From positions 4,712,001 through 4,776,000 of the forward strand of contig NZ_OY726398.1 of assembly GCF_963378105.1 (NCBI RefSeq): a DNA stretch of 64,000 bases. Reading direction: 5' to 3'. The notes below the pieces were generated by a model that was not told the DNA's origin, searched no databases, and saw only the letters and a list, made by a program, of their open reading frames with translations. The stretch is from Mycolicibacter sp. MU0102 (GTDB taxonomy: Bacteria; Actinomycetota; Actinomycetes; Mycobacteriales; Mycobacteriaceae). The stretch's first letter is position 1. Each line of letters opens with the position of its first letter. This document shows positions 51,185-59,380 of the stretch, piece by piece. Position numbers and translations under genes: made by a program.

Positions 51185-51874
51185 ATGAAGGCACCGCAGG
51201 GACTGCTTCTCGGGATAGGCGTCATGTGCCTTGGCACACTGGTCGCCGGGCTCCTTCCAGTTGCCGCGGCCGACTCAGGCGAAGCCACTGTACCTGCGGG
51301 CAAGGTCGAGTCACTGTTGTTGACCCCGACCGCGGTTGGCGACATCGTCGGGGTCACGTTCGACTGGGAGAAAGCCAACCGGCGGCCTTACAAATCCGAC
51401 GACCTCGGCGAGCACTCGGCGTGCGCCATGCTGACCGGTCCCGATGTCGAAACTTTCGGCCGCGACTACACCGGTTACCGGTTCCGCGCCGACCGCGACG
51501 ACGCCGAGAACTGGGAGTTCACCGTCCAGCAGCGCGTGGCAACCTACGCGGACGCCGCCACGGCGACGCAGACCTTCCAGAAGGTGTTCACCAAGGCCGC
51601 GATGGCCAAGTGCAACGGCGTCATCGCCACCATCAAGGACAACACTGATGCCCAGTGGCGGTTCAGGATTCAGACGGTGACGCCGACGTCGGCGCGGTGG
51701 GTGGAGGACCAGTTGTCCGACCAGCAGCCGATCGGCTACAGCTGCTCGGACGTCGCCGGGGTGGCCCGCAACGTGCTCTACAGCATCAAGGTGTGTCAGT
51801 ACGGCAACGGCGGGCCCGCCGCGGCCACCATCGCCGAACGCGTCACCAGTCAGGTCGCCGGCGTACGCGCCTGA
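51185..51874 (+). CDS. Secreted PknH-type sensor-domain protein
   Basis: From ATG 51185 the product is 229 residues with a signal peptide ending LLPVAAADSG and a sensor domain with Cys in HSACAMLTG, MAKCNGVI, YSCSDVA and KVCQYG. It is a close relative of the preceding gene but lacks the lipobox and linker. AGGAAAGG 9 nt upstream favours this ATG; GTG 51155 overlaps the previous stop and ATG 51164 is also in frame. It is the last of the sensor run and is followed 23 bp later by an unrelated three-gene set. Confidence 0.74.
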   Translation: MKAPQGLLLGIGVMCLGTLVAGLLPVAAADSGEATVPAGKVESLLLTPTAVGDIVGVTFDWEKANRRPYKSDDLGEHSACAMLTGPDVETFGRDYTGYRFRADRDDAENWEFTVQQRVATYADAATATQTFQKVFTKAAMAKCNGVIATIKDNTDAQWRFRIQTVTPTSARWVEDQLSDQQPIGYSCSDVAGVARNVLYSIKVCQYGNGGPAAATIAERVTSQVAGVRA

Positions 51875-51897
51875 TACGCGCGGCGACTGAAGGATCC

Positions 51898-52515
51898 ATG
51901 GCCCCGAACAAAGTCACGCAACGCATCTCAGCGCTGGGCCCCTGGCTGCGCGGTGAGCTCAAACGACGCAAGTTGCGTCAACTGCGGACATTCACCGCCG
52001 GCGTGATCCTGGCCGTTGCCGGCCTGTTCGGCGGGCTGGACACGGTCGACGCCGGCCCCAGCGTCTTTGCGGCCGACGAAGCGCACAGCGACGGTGAGTT
52101 CACCCTGACCATCGCCCGCGCTTCGGTGGTCAACGAACTGCGCGCCGGTCGGCGGATCATCGCACCGGCCCAACCCGGCCATCGCTATCTGGGTGTGGTG
52201 AGCACGGTCCGCAACGACGGCACCATTCCCGGCCGGCTGATCGGCGAACTGCAGCTGCGCGACCAGCCGCAAAGCACCTCAGTCGGGGTGTTGCGGATGA
52301 TCGACGGCTCCCCCATCACCCAGTTGGGGCCGGGCCTCCAGGAGCAGCTCGTGTTCGTCTGGCGCATTCCCGACAGTGCGATTCGTCCTGACCTCACCGT
52401 GACGTTGCGGGTCACCCAGAAACGCTTCACCGAGTTGCTCGTCACCTACGGCCGGGACTGGGTGGACAGCTCGAACGACTATGCCGAGATCACCCTGCCG
52501 GTGACCGTCAAATGA
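51898..52515 (+). CDS. Membrane-anchored protein of unknown function (first of three)
   Basis: I do not recognise this 205-residue protein. It has a basic N-terminus, one transmembrane helix (TFTAGVILAVAGLFGGLDTVDA) and a beta-rich extracytoplasmic domain. The stretch GHRYLGVVSTVRNDGTIPG and the segment PDLTVTLRVTQKRF recall DUF4352-like immunoglobulin folds. Its stop overlaps the next ATG (ATGA), and that gene in turn overlaps a third, so the three proteins are made together and may form a membrane complex (inference). Confidence 0.75.
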   Translation: MAPNKVTQRISALGPWLRGELKRRKLRQLRTFTAGVILAVAGLFGGLDTVDAGPSVFAADEAHSDGEFTLTIARASVVNELRAGRRIIAPAQPGHRYLGVVSTVRNDGTIPGRLIGELQLRDQPQSTSVGVLRMIDGSPITQLGPGLQEQLVFVWRIPDSAIRPDLTVTLRVTQKRFTELLVTYGRDWVDSSNDYAEITLPVTVK

Positions 52516-53105
52516 GCGCACCGATCCGGCGATCCCGCCCCGGACTGACTGCTGCCCTGGCCGCGGCGCCGATCCTGGTGGCTGCCGCGCTGCTGTGGCA
52601 ACACCTGCCCGACAGCACTCGCGTCTACGGACCGTTCGATGTCCCCGGCCGGTTCGGCGTGCAGACCAGTGGGCGTTCGCTGACGGTCACCGTCGACGGC
52701 GTACAGCTGACGCGGGAGGTACAGGGTTCGGCGCGGTGGGCGAACCCGCCGCCGGTGACCGCCGCCGGGGCGTGGGTGGTGGTGCGCGCGAGCGTGTCGG
52801 CGACTGAGCGGACAGTGATGCCCAGCGTCGAACTTCGGGTGGGCCCCAACACCTACCGGCCGTCGGATCGGTTCCCCAGCTACACGCTGGGCTATCGAGC
52901 CGATCCGGGGATCACCCAGCGCGGCGCCTGGGTCTTCGACGTGCCCCCCGAGCTGTTCGACCCGCCCGGCGCCGACCCGTTCGAGCTGCACGTGTGGCCC
53001 GGCCTCGACGACCGCCTGGATGACCGCTTGGTCATCAACCTGCGCGGCCACCTGGATTCCACCTCCGGAACGGTTCTGGTGGTGGCACCGGAGGTGACCG
53101 GATGA
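52512..53105 (+). CDS. Membrane-anchored protein of unknown function (second of three)
   Basis: This 197-residue protein is not recognised. One N-terminal transmembrane helix (GLTAALAAAPILVAAALLWQ) is followed by a beta-rich domain (GRSLTVTVDGVQLTREVQG, WVVVRASVSATERTVMPSVELRVG). It overlaps its neighbours by ATGA on both sides. Its shape (single anchor plus small beta domain) resembles the proteins before and after it, so the set may have arisen by old duplication. Confidence 0.74.
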   Translation: MSAPIRRSRPGLTAALAAAPILVAAALLWQHLPDSTRVYGPFDVPGRFGVQTSGRSLTVTVDGVQLTREVQGSARWANPPPVTAAGAWVVVRASVSATERTVMPSVELRVGPNTYRPSDRFPSYTLGYRADPGITQRGAWVFDVPPELFDPPGADPFELHVWPGLDDRLDDRLVINLRGHLDSTSGTVLVVAPEVTG

Positions 53106-53608
53106 GCGACCGAACGCTTCGTCTCTGGCAGCGCAACGTGATCGGCCTCGCGGTGGCCGCGGTCGCCGCGGCGGTCCTCGGGATCACCGAGCTGTACCCG
53201 GACTGGTCGGCTTACCGCGCCCGCGTCACCCCGGCCGTGCAGGTCCCCAAGGCCGGAAGCGTCACCGCCCACGGGCAGACCTGGCGGTTGGGCTCGATCC
53301 ACCACCTCAACGCGGTGCCGCACGCATCCACGACCACCCTGCCGGCCCACACGACGCTAACCGTCGTCACCGTCGAGCGGACCGGAACGCCGTCCGCTCT
53401 GGAATGCACCGCGGTCATCACCGACGGGCGGCGTCGGTGGCAGACCGCCGCCCTCGGAAACGCTGCGCCATTGGTCGGCGACGCCACCGACCGGTGCACC
53501 AAGACCGGTCCGCTGCAGCTGAGCTTCCTGCTGCCCGCCGACGCCATGCCCACTGCGGTCGATTTGATCAATACCGACGGCGGCATCATGCTGCGAATCG
53601 GCTTGTGA
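53102..53608 (+). CDS. Membrane-anchored protein of unknown function (third of three)
   Basis: This 168-residue protein is not recognised. It has a transmembrane helix (NVIGLAVAAVAAAVLGITELY) and a small beta-rich domain (GQTWRLGSIHHLN, LTVVTVERTG) with two Cys (ALECTAV, TDRCTKT) that could form a disulfide. ATG 53102 overlaps the upstream stop (ATGA). Its last 252 bp are also open on the opposite strand, where the ORF of the polytopic membrane protein continues, so the two genes overlap tail to tail. Confidence 0.72.
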   Translation: MSDRTLRLWQRNVIGLAVAAVAAAVLGITELYPDWSAYRARVTPAVQVPKAGSVTAHGQTWRLGSIHHLNAVPHASTTTLPAHTTLTVVTVERTGTPSALECTAVITDGRRRWQTAALGNAAPLVGDATDRCTKTGPLQLSFLLPADAMPTAVDLINTDGGIMLRIGL

Positions 53609-54874
53609 GCCAGGGCTTCCCGCCGCAATGGTGACGGTGGCCAGGTTGGCCCGGCGCACACAGTAGGCGAACATCGCGGCGACCAGGGCGATCCGCAACG
53701 GCTGAATGATCAGCTGCGAGGCCAGGCTCATAGTGCCGCCGAACGCCGACCAGAACTCCGGGCCGTGCGGGCCGAGAACCTTTGCCATCCCTCGGTACAG
53801 GTAGCCCTCGGTCAACTGAGTGCGGTAGAAGCTGCCCCGCATGTCCAACCACGCCAACACCAGATACGCCAGCACGTAAGCAGACAGGCCCACTACACCG
53901 CCGTGCAGGATCAGCCGGGCCGCATCGACGATCGGGCCGAACCGTCCGGTCTTGGACTTTGCATACTCGGTGGCTCGCGTCCGCAGCTGTTCGGGGGTCT
54001 GTCGCCAGCGCTCGGTGACCCCCACCGCCGTCTCCCCCGGCGCGCCGGCTCGCCGCAGGACGGTCGGCCAGTCGATCTGGGCGGACACCCCGTAGACGAT
54101 TCCGGCCGCGGCCAGCCACATCAGCGGTACGGCCGCACCCCCGAAGGCCGTCCGCACCAGCCACGTGAACCCCTGCCACGCCGTCTGCAGCGGTTGGACG
54201 TGCGAGAAAGCGTCGGCACGAACCGTGTTGAACCACACCACAAGCCGACGGTGGCTGATCCAATCGCCGGGTTTGATCAACACGGTGATGCCCGCCGCCA
54301 GGGAGAAGGTCAGCACCAGAAACACCCACAGCGCGTCGATGTAGACCCGAAGCGCAATCAGCGCTGTCGGTAATCGACTACTGAAGTGCCCCAACACATA
54401 GCGGGCCGCCAGGGCAGCACCGACGACCACCCAGGTGGTTCGGGAGATCGGCAGCATCTCGGTGTTGATCCCGCTCATCGCGTCGGCTACCCGGTAATTG
54501 AGTACCAGACGTTGGTAGGCCAGCCAGTCTTCCTTGAACATCTGCCAAGCCAGATAGATAGCGAAGAACGGCACGATCACGGTGGTGAACAGGTCGATGC
54601 TGCGCAGCGACCGGCGCGGCAGCGCGGCCACCTCGGGGAGCCCGCGGCGCAGCACCAGGAACATCGCCACGTAGGAACCCAGCTGCGCCAGGCCGGCGCC
54701 GGGCATGATCAGTGCCGCCCACAACGGATTGCTGTGCCCGGCCCAGGCGGCCGCGGCGATCACGACCCGGCGGACCACCAGTCCGGCGAGGTAACACGCT
54801 GCCAGCTGCGGCCAGTACCGCCACCACAGGGCGAATGGCGTCAGTAAGTTCCGCAGCACCGGCATCGTTGTCAC
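53357..54874 (-). CDS. Polytopic membrane protein of unknown function with antisense-overlapping tail
   Basis: The 505-residue ORF encodes about eight hydrophobic segments (for example QLAACYLAGLVVRRVVIAAAA, IDLFTTVIVPFFAIYLAWQMF, and LIIQPLRIALVAAMFAYCVRR). I do not recognise the family. The start is GTG 54874, overlapping the leuS stop by 4 nt (GTGA), or ATG 54865. The last ~84 residues after NLATVTIAAG are low-complexity and hydrophilic (Gly, Gln, Arg) and lie antisense to the gene at 53102. They look like read-through after loss of an ancestral stop near 53610. Its place next to the three small membrane genes may be functional. Confidence 0.75.
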   Translation of the reverse strand: MTTMPVLRNLLTPFALWWRYWPQLAACYLAGLVVRRVVIAAAAWAGHSNPLWAALIMPGAGLAQLGSYVAMFLVLRRGLPEVAALPRRSLRSIDLFTTVIVPFFAIYLAWQMFKEDWLAYQRLVLNYRVADAMSGINTEMLPISRTTWVVVGAALAARYVLGHFSSRLPTALIALRVYIDALWVFLVLTFSLAAGITVLIKPGDWISHRRLVVWFNTVRADAFSHVQPLQTAWQGFTWLVRTAFGGAAVPLMWLAAAGIVYGVSAQIDWPTVLRRAGAPGETAVGVTERWRQTPEQLRTRATEYAKSKTGRFGPIVDAARLILHGGVVGLSAYVLAYLVLAWLDMRGSFYRTQLTEGYLYRGMAKVLGPHGPEFWSAFGGTMSLASQLIIQPLRIALVAAMFAYCVRRANLATVTIAAGSPGSQADSQHDAAVGIDQIDRSGHGVGGQQEAQLQRTGLGAPVGGVADQWRSVSEGGGLPPTPPVGDDRGAFQSGRRSGPLDGDDG

Positions 54875-57756
54875 ACCACCAGATTCACCAATCGGCCGGG
54901 CACCACGATCACCTTCTTCGGGGTGGCACCGGACAGGAATGCCTGCACCTTCTCGTCGGCCAGGGCAGCGGCCTTGATCGCGTCGCCATCGGCATCGGTG
55001 GGCACCGTGACCAGTCCGCGCTTCTTGCCGTTGACCTGTACCGGGTAGTCGACGGTGTCGGTCACCAGGTAGGCCGGGTCAGCCACTGGGAACGGTCCGT
55101 GCGCCAGCGAGTCATCGTGGCCGAGTCGCCGCCAGAGCTCCTCGGCCAGGTGCGGGGCCAGCGGTGCGAGCAGCAGGGCCAATGGCTCGACGGCCGAGCG
55201 TGGTACCCCGTCGCGATGCTGTTTGGTCAGGTGGTTGGTGTACTCGATCAGCTTGGCAGCCGCGGTGTTGTTGCGCAGTGCCGCATAGTCTTCCGACACA
55301 CCCACGATGGTGCGGTGCAGCAGTCGCAGTGTCTCGGTGTCCGGTTCGCCATCGAGCGTCCGGGTCTCGCCAGTCTCCTCGTCAACAACCAGCCGCCACA
55401 CCCGCTGCAGGAAGCGATGTGCGCCGACGACGTCCTTGGTGGCCCACGGCCGCGACATATCCAGCGGGCCCATCGACATCTCGTAGACCCGCAGGGTGTC
55501 GGCTCCGTAGCTGTCGCAGATCTCGTCGGGAGATACCGAATTCTTCAGGCTCTTACCCATTTTTCCGTACTCGGCGAAGACTTCCGTGTCGCCGTCGGCG
55601 CCCGGGAGATAGAACTTTCCGTCGCGTTCCACGACATCGGCGGCCGGCACGTAAGACCCTCGGGAGTCGGTGTAGGCGGCAGCCTGGATGTAGCCCTGGT
55701 TGACCAACCGGCGGTAGGGTTCGCGCGAGCTGACGTGCCCGAGGTCGTAGAGCACCTTGTGCCAGAAGCGGCAGTACAGCAGGTGCAACACCGCGTGCTC
55801 GGCGCCGCCCACGTAGAGGTCGACACCGCCCGGGTCGTTGGGTCCGTGCTCGGTGGGCCGCGGCCCCATCCAGTAGGCCTCGTTCTCCGGCGCGCAGAAG
55901 CGTTCGGTGTTGTGCGGGTCGGTGTAACGCAACTCGTACCAAGAACTTCCGGCCCACTGCGGCATGACATTGGTGTCACGGGTGTAGGGCTGCAGTCCGT
56001 CGCCGAGGTCCAGCTCGACATGCACCCAGTCGGTCGCCTTGGCCAGCGGGGGTGAGGGTTCGCTGGACGCATCGTCCGGGTCGAACAGCACCGGTGAGTA
56101 GTCGGCGACGTCGGGCAGCTCGACCGGCAGTGCCGCCGCGTCCAGCGAGTGTGCGCGACCGTCGGCATCGAAGACGATCGGGAACGGCTCGCCCCAGTAC
56201 CGCTGCCGGGCGAATAGCCAGTCTCGCAACTTGTATTCGATGCGCGCCCAGCCCCGGCCCTGAGCCTCCAGCTGTTGCGTCATCGCCTTCTTGGCGTCAC
56301 CCACGGCCATGCCGTCCAGCGGACCGGAATTGACCAGAGTGCCGTCCCCGGCGTAAGCGGATTCTGAGATGTCCCCGCCGGCAATGACTTCGACCACCGG
56401 AAGGCCGAATTCGGCCGCGAACTCCCAGTCTCGCTGGTCGTGCCCGGGGACCGCCATAATGGCGCCGGTGCCGTAGCCGGCCAGCACGTAGTCGGCGATG
56501 AAGATCGGCACCTGCTGCCCGTTGGCGGGATTGGTGGCGTAACTGCCCAGGAACACACCGGTTTTGGTCTTGTTCTCCTGGCGCTCCAGGTCCGACTTCG
56601 CCGCGATCGCCTTGCGATAGTCCGCGACGGCGGCGGTCGGGGTGACTGCTCCGAAAGTCCAGCGTTGATCGACACCGTCCGGCCACACGTCGACGGTCAG
56701 CCGGTCGACCAGCTCGTGCTCGGGGGCGAGCACCAGGTAGGTGGCACCGAAAAGCGTGTCCGGGCGTGTGGTGAACACCTCGATGTCCACCGCTGCACCG
56801 TCGGTGGTGGCCGCGCCGAACAATGCCGCCGCACCGGTGGAGCGTCCGATCCAGTTGCGCTGCATGGTCTTGACCTTCTCCGGCCAGTCCAGCAGTTCGA
56901 GACCATCGAGCAGTCGGTCGGAGTACGCGGTGATCCGCATCATCCACTGCCGCAACCGCTTCCGGAACACCGGGAAATTGCCGCGGTCGCTTCGCCCATC
57001 AGCGGTGACCTCTTCGTTGGCCAACACGGTGCCCAGCCCCGGACACCAGTTGACCATCGAGTCCGTGCGGTAGACCAGTCGGTGGCCGTCGATGACGTCA
57101 GCGCGCTCACCGGCCGACAGCTGCACCCAGTCCCGGCCGTCGTCAAGAGTGCGCGCTCCAGAGTCGAATTCGGCGATCAGCTCGGAGATCGGACGCGCCT
57201 TGTTCGCACTCGCGTCGAACCAGGCGTTGTAGATCTGCAGGAAGATCCATTGCGTCCACTTGTAGAAGTCGACGTCGGTGGTAGAGAAGCTGCGCCGATT
57301 GTCGTGACCTAGGCCGAGGCGCCGTAGTTGCCGGCGGAAGTTCTCGACGTTGGCCTCGGTACGGATGCGCGGGTGGGTGCCGGTCTGCACGGCATACTGC
57401 TCGGCCGGCAGGCCGAAGGCGTCGAAGCCCAGGGCGTGCAGCACGTTGTGGCCGGTCATCCGGAAGTAGCGGGCGTAGACGTCGGTGGCGATATAGCCGA
57501 GCGGGTGCCCGACATGCAGGCCGTCCCCGGACGGGTAGGGGAACATGTCCTGCACGAACATCTTGCCGGCGGGAACGGTCGAACCGTCGGTCGGTGCGAG
57601 CGAACCGACCGGGTTGGCGACGTTGAAGGTGCCCGCCTGCTCCCAGTGGTGCTGCCAGGTGTCTTCGATTCGCCCGGCCAGCGTCGCGTTGTAGCGGTGC
57701 CGGGGTGCCTGGTCGGTGGGGTCGCTGGATCCCTGGGTGGTCGGGGCTTCGTTCAC
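54871..57756 (-). CDS. leuS: Leucyl-tRNA synthetase
   Basis: LeuRS charges tRNA-Leu. The ~961-residue class I enzyme has the HIGH-type signature HVGHPLGYIATDVYARY (in YPSGDGLHVGHPLG) and the KMSKS equivalent MGKSLKNSVSPDE. The editing domain includes FTTRPDTLFGATYLVLAPEH and VPGHDQRDWEFA, and the leucine-specific C-terminus ends ATPKKVIVVPGRLVNLVV. GTG 57756 is chosen because TACCCT lies 6 nt upstream, a textbook leaderless arrangement; GTG 57798 would place that -10 box inside the gene. The stop overlaps the next gene by 4 nt. Confidence 0.96.
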   Translation of the reverse strand: MNEAPTTQGSSDPTDQAPRHRYNATLAGRIEDTWQHHWEQAGTFNVANPVGSLAPTDGSTVPAGKMFVQDMFPYPSGDGLHVGHPLGYIATDVYARYFRMTGHNVLHALGFDAFGLPAEQYAVQTGTHPRIRTEANVENFRRQLRRLGLGHDNRRSFSTTDVDFYKWTQWIFLQIYNAWFDASANKARPISELIAEFDSGARTLDDGRDWVQLSAGERADVIDGHRLVYRTDSMVNWCPGLGTVLANEEVTADGRSDRGNFPVFRKRLRQWMMRITAYSDRLLDGLELLDWPEKVKTMQRNWIGRSTGAAALFGAATTDGAAVDIEVFTTRPDTLFGATYLVLAPEHELVDRLTVDVWPDGVDQRWTFGAVTPTAAVADYRKAIAAKSDLERQENKTKTGVFLGSYATNPANGQQVPIFIADYVLAGYGTGAIMAVPGHDQRDWEFAAEFGLPVVEVIAGGDISESAYAGDGTLVNSGPLDGMAVGDAKKAMTQQLEAQGRGWARIEYKLRDWLFARQRYWGEPFPIVFDADGRAHSLDAAALPVELPDVADYSPVLFDPDDASSEPSPPLAKATDWVHVELDLGDGLQPYTRDTNVMPQWAGSSWYELRYTDPHNTERFCAPENEAYWMGPRPTEHGPNDPGGVDLYVGGAEHAVLHLLYCRFWHKVLYDLGHVSSREPYRRLVNQGYIQAAAYTDSRGSYVPAADVVERDGKFYLPGADGDTEVFAEYGKMGKSLKNSVSPDEICDSYGADTLRVYEMSMGPLDMSRPWATKDVVGAHRFLQRVWRLVVDEETGETRTLDGEPDTETLRLLHRTIVGVSEDYAALRNNTAAAKLIEYTNHLTKQHRDGVPRSAVEPLALLLAPLAPHLAEELWRRLGHDDSLAHGPFPVADPAYLVTDTVDYPVQVNGKKRGLVTVPTDADGDAIKAAALADEKVQAFLSGATPKKVIVVPGRLVNLVV

Positions 57757-57762
57757 CTCAAC

Positions 57763-57768
57763 AGGGTA
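57763..57768 (-). promoter_or_regulatory. Putative -10 box (TACCCT) for leaderless leuS mRNA
   Basis: On the minus strand TACCCT is followed by GTTGAG and then GTG 57756, so the transcript would start at the initiation codon. Confidence 0.5.
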
Positions 57769-57939
57769 AACGGCGGCCCTTTTCGGTCTGATCGCCACAG
57801 CTTGGTATCAGTTGGATTGCGACCCGGTGAGGGGTTCGTTCCAGGTCGGTTGCAGCCCTGGTGACGCAGTCGGCGCGTGGCTACCGTCAATTCACGGCCA
57901 GGGCATCACTACCCGGCCCGCCCCGGAAGGACCCTGGAG

Positions 57940-58878
57940 ATGACGAACACCGCGCACCGTTGGCGACTCCTTTTCGGCAGCGCCGCCGTCATGGCGGCGG
58001 GCTTGGCCGGTATCCCCGTCGTGGCGGCCGAGCCGCTGGTCCCGGCACAGCCGAACCCCTACGGCCCCGCCGCCCAAGCGGCAGCGGCGCCGGTAACCGG
58101 GCCGCTTGCGGCGGCGCCGCGCCCAGGGGCTCCGGCGCCCGTGATCCTGCCGCCGGCGGGCGTACCTAGTGCCCCGGCTGCGGTAGCGCCGCCGAGCGGT
58201 CTCGTGCCGGCGACCTCGGGCACCCTGCGCGACTACTTCGCGGCCAAGAAGGTGCAGTTGCAACCGCAACAACCCGCCGGGTTCAACGCGTTCAACATCA
58301 CCTTGCCGATGCCGGCAGGGTGGTCCCACGTGCCCGACCCCAACGTCCCCGACGCGTTCGCGGTGATCGCCGACCGGCGCAGCGGCTCGCTCTACACCCC
58401 CAACGCCCAGGTCGTGGTCTACCGGCTGGACGGGCAATTCGACCCGAAGGAAGCGATCACGCACGGGTTCGTCGACAGCCAGACCCTGATGGCCTGGCAG
58501 ACCACCAACGCCTCCCTGAACGACTTCAACGGGTTTCCCTCGGCGAGCATCGAGGGGACCTACCGCGACGCCGACATGACGCTGAATACGTCGCGGCGTC
58601 ACGTGATCGTGCCGACAGACGACGCGGCCTACCTGGTGTCGCTGACCGTGACCACCGGTGCCGGTCGCGCGATCGGCGCGGCTCCGGCGACCGACGGGAT
58701 CATCAACGGATTCCGTGTCGAGCGGCCCGGTACCAACCCGCCGCCGCCTGCCCCCAGCGGTCCGGTGCAGTCGGGCACGGTGCGCCACCAGGTGGGCACG
58801 GTTCCGCTGCCGCTCGACGCCCCCCACCCTCCGGTGGAGTCAGGCGTCATCCGCCACCAGGTGGGCACCACGGGGTAA
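57940..58878 (+). CDS. mtc28: Secreted proline-rich antigen, Mtc28-like (LpqN/LpqT family)
   Basis: The 312-residue product has a signal peptide (FGSAAVMAAGLAGIPVVAAEP), a Pro/Ala-rich segment of about 90 residues, then an LpqN-type domain (FNAFNITLPMPAGWSHVPDP and VVVYRLDGQFDPKEAITHGF). Mtc28 is the proline-rich 28-kDa secreted antigen of M. tuberculosis, and the neighbours match its locus. The C-terminus adds two copies of a short repeat, SGTVRHQVGT and SGVIRHQVGT. ATG 57940 follows GGAAGG at good distance and begins the signal peptide; the ORF is open further upstream. Function in the envelope is not settled. Confidence 0.85.
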   Translation: MTNTAHRWRLLFGSAAVMAAGLAGIPVVAAEPLVPAQPNPYGPAAQAAAAPVTGPLAAAPRPGAPAPVILPPAGVPSAPAAVAPPSGLVPATSGTLRDYFAAKKVQLQPQQPAGFNAFNITLPMPAGWSHVPDPNVPDAFAVIADRRSGSLYTPNAQVVVYRLDGQFDPKEAITHGFVDSQTLMAWQTTNASLNDFNGFPSASIEGTYRDADMTLNTSRRHVIVPTDDAAYLVSLTVTTGAGRAIGAAPATDGIINGFRVERPGTNPPPPAPSGPVQSGTVRHQVGTVPLPLDAPHPPVESGVIRHQVGTTG

Positions 58879-58890
58879 CTGCCCGGCTCG

Positions 58891-58896
58891 TATGGT
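58891..58896 (+). promoter_or_regulatory. Putative -10 box (TATGGT) for a leaderless transcript
   Basis: TATGGT fits TANNNT and ends 6 nt before ATG 58903, so the Cys-rich-tail membrane gene may have its own promoter despite lying 24 bp after mtc28. Confidence 0.4.
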
Positions 58897-58902
58897 GGAC
58901 CC

Positions 58903-59352
58903 ATGCTGATCATGGGTGTCTTGTGCCTGGTTGCGGCGATGGTGTCGCTGGTGTTCGGTGTGCGGACGCTGGTGCGCCCGCTCACCGGTGACCCCGAGCA
59001 GTTGGTGCTGCGGGCGGTCGCGCCCGCCCAGATTGCCGTCGGCGTGATCCTGGGCGCAGGCGGTGCGCTCGTGCTGGCCGGCCCGTCGTCGATGGCGCTG
59101 TTGGCGCTGATCATCTCGATCACCGGGGCGCTCGCGACGCTGGCCGCCGGAGCCTGGCAGGGCGCCCGCTACGCGGCACGCCTGTCGGCTCAGGCCTCCG
59201 CGGCAGCCGGCGCCGGCTGTTGTGGGTCTGGTTGCGGCTGCGGCGACAGTGCACCCGTCGAGGAGGCGGGTTGCGGAGCGGGCTGTGGCTGCGGAGAACC
59301 CACGCCGCCGGAGCCGGCCTCCGGGTGCGGCAGCGGCTGCGGCTGCGGGTAA
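58903..59352 (+). CDS. Small membrane protein with Cys-rich C-terminal repeats, Rv0039c homologue by position
   Basis: This 149-residue protein has three hydrophobic segments (LIMGVLCLVAAMVSLVFGV, VGVILGAGGALVLAGP, ALLALIISITGALATLAAG). The tail of ~50 residues holds three copies of a CGxGCGCG motif (CCGSGCGCGD, CGAGCGCGE, CGSGCGCG) separated by Pro/Glu spacers, giving 13 Cys in all. Such clusters could bind metal ions or be redox-active. The membrane part corresponds to Rv0039c, whose function is unknown. Confidence 0.78.
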   Translation: MLIMGVLCLVAAMVSLVFGVRTLVRPLTGDPEQLVLRAVAPAQIAVGVILGAGGALVLAGPSSMALLALIISITGALATLAAGAWQGARYAARLSAQASAAAGAGCCGSGCGCGDSAPVEEAGCGAGCGCGEPTPPEPASGCGSGCGCG

Positions 59353-59380
59353 GGCGCCTCGGGCGGCGCTGGCCGCCGGC

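Noticed and set aside
54871..57798. GTG 57798 as the leuS start
   Set aside because: The TACCCT box 6 nt before GTG 57756 would be inside the gene, and the extra 14 residues are not expected for LeuRS.
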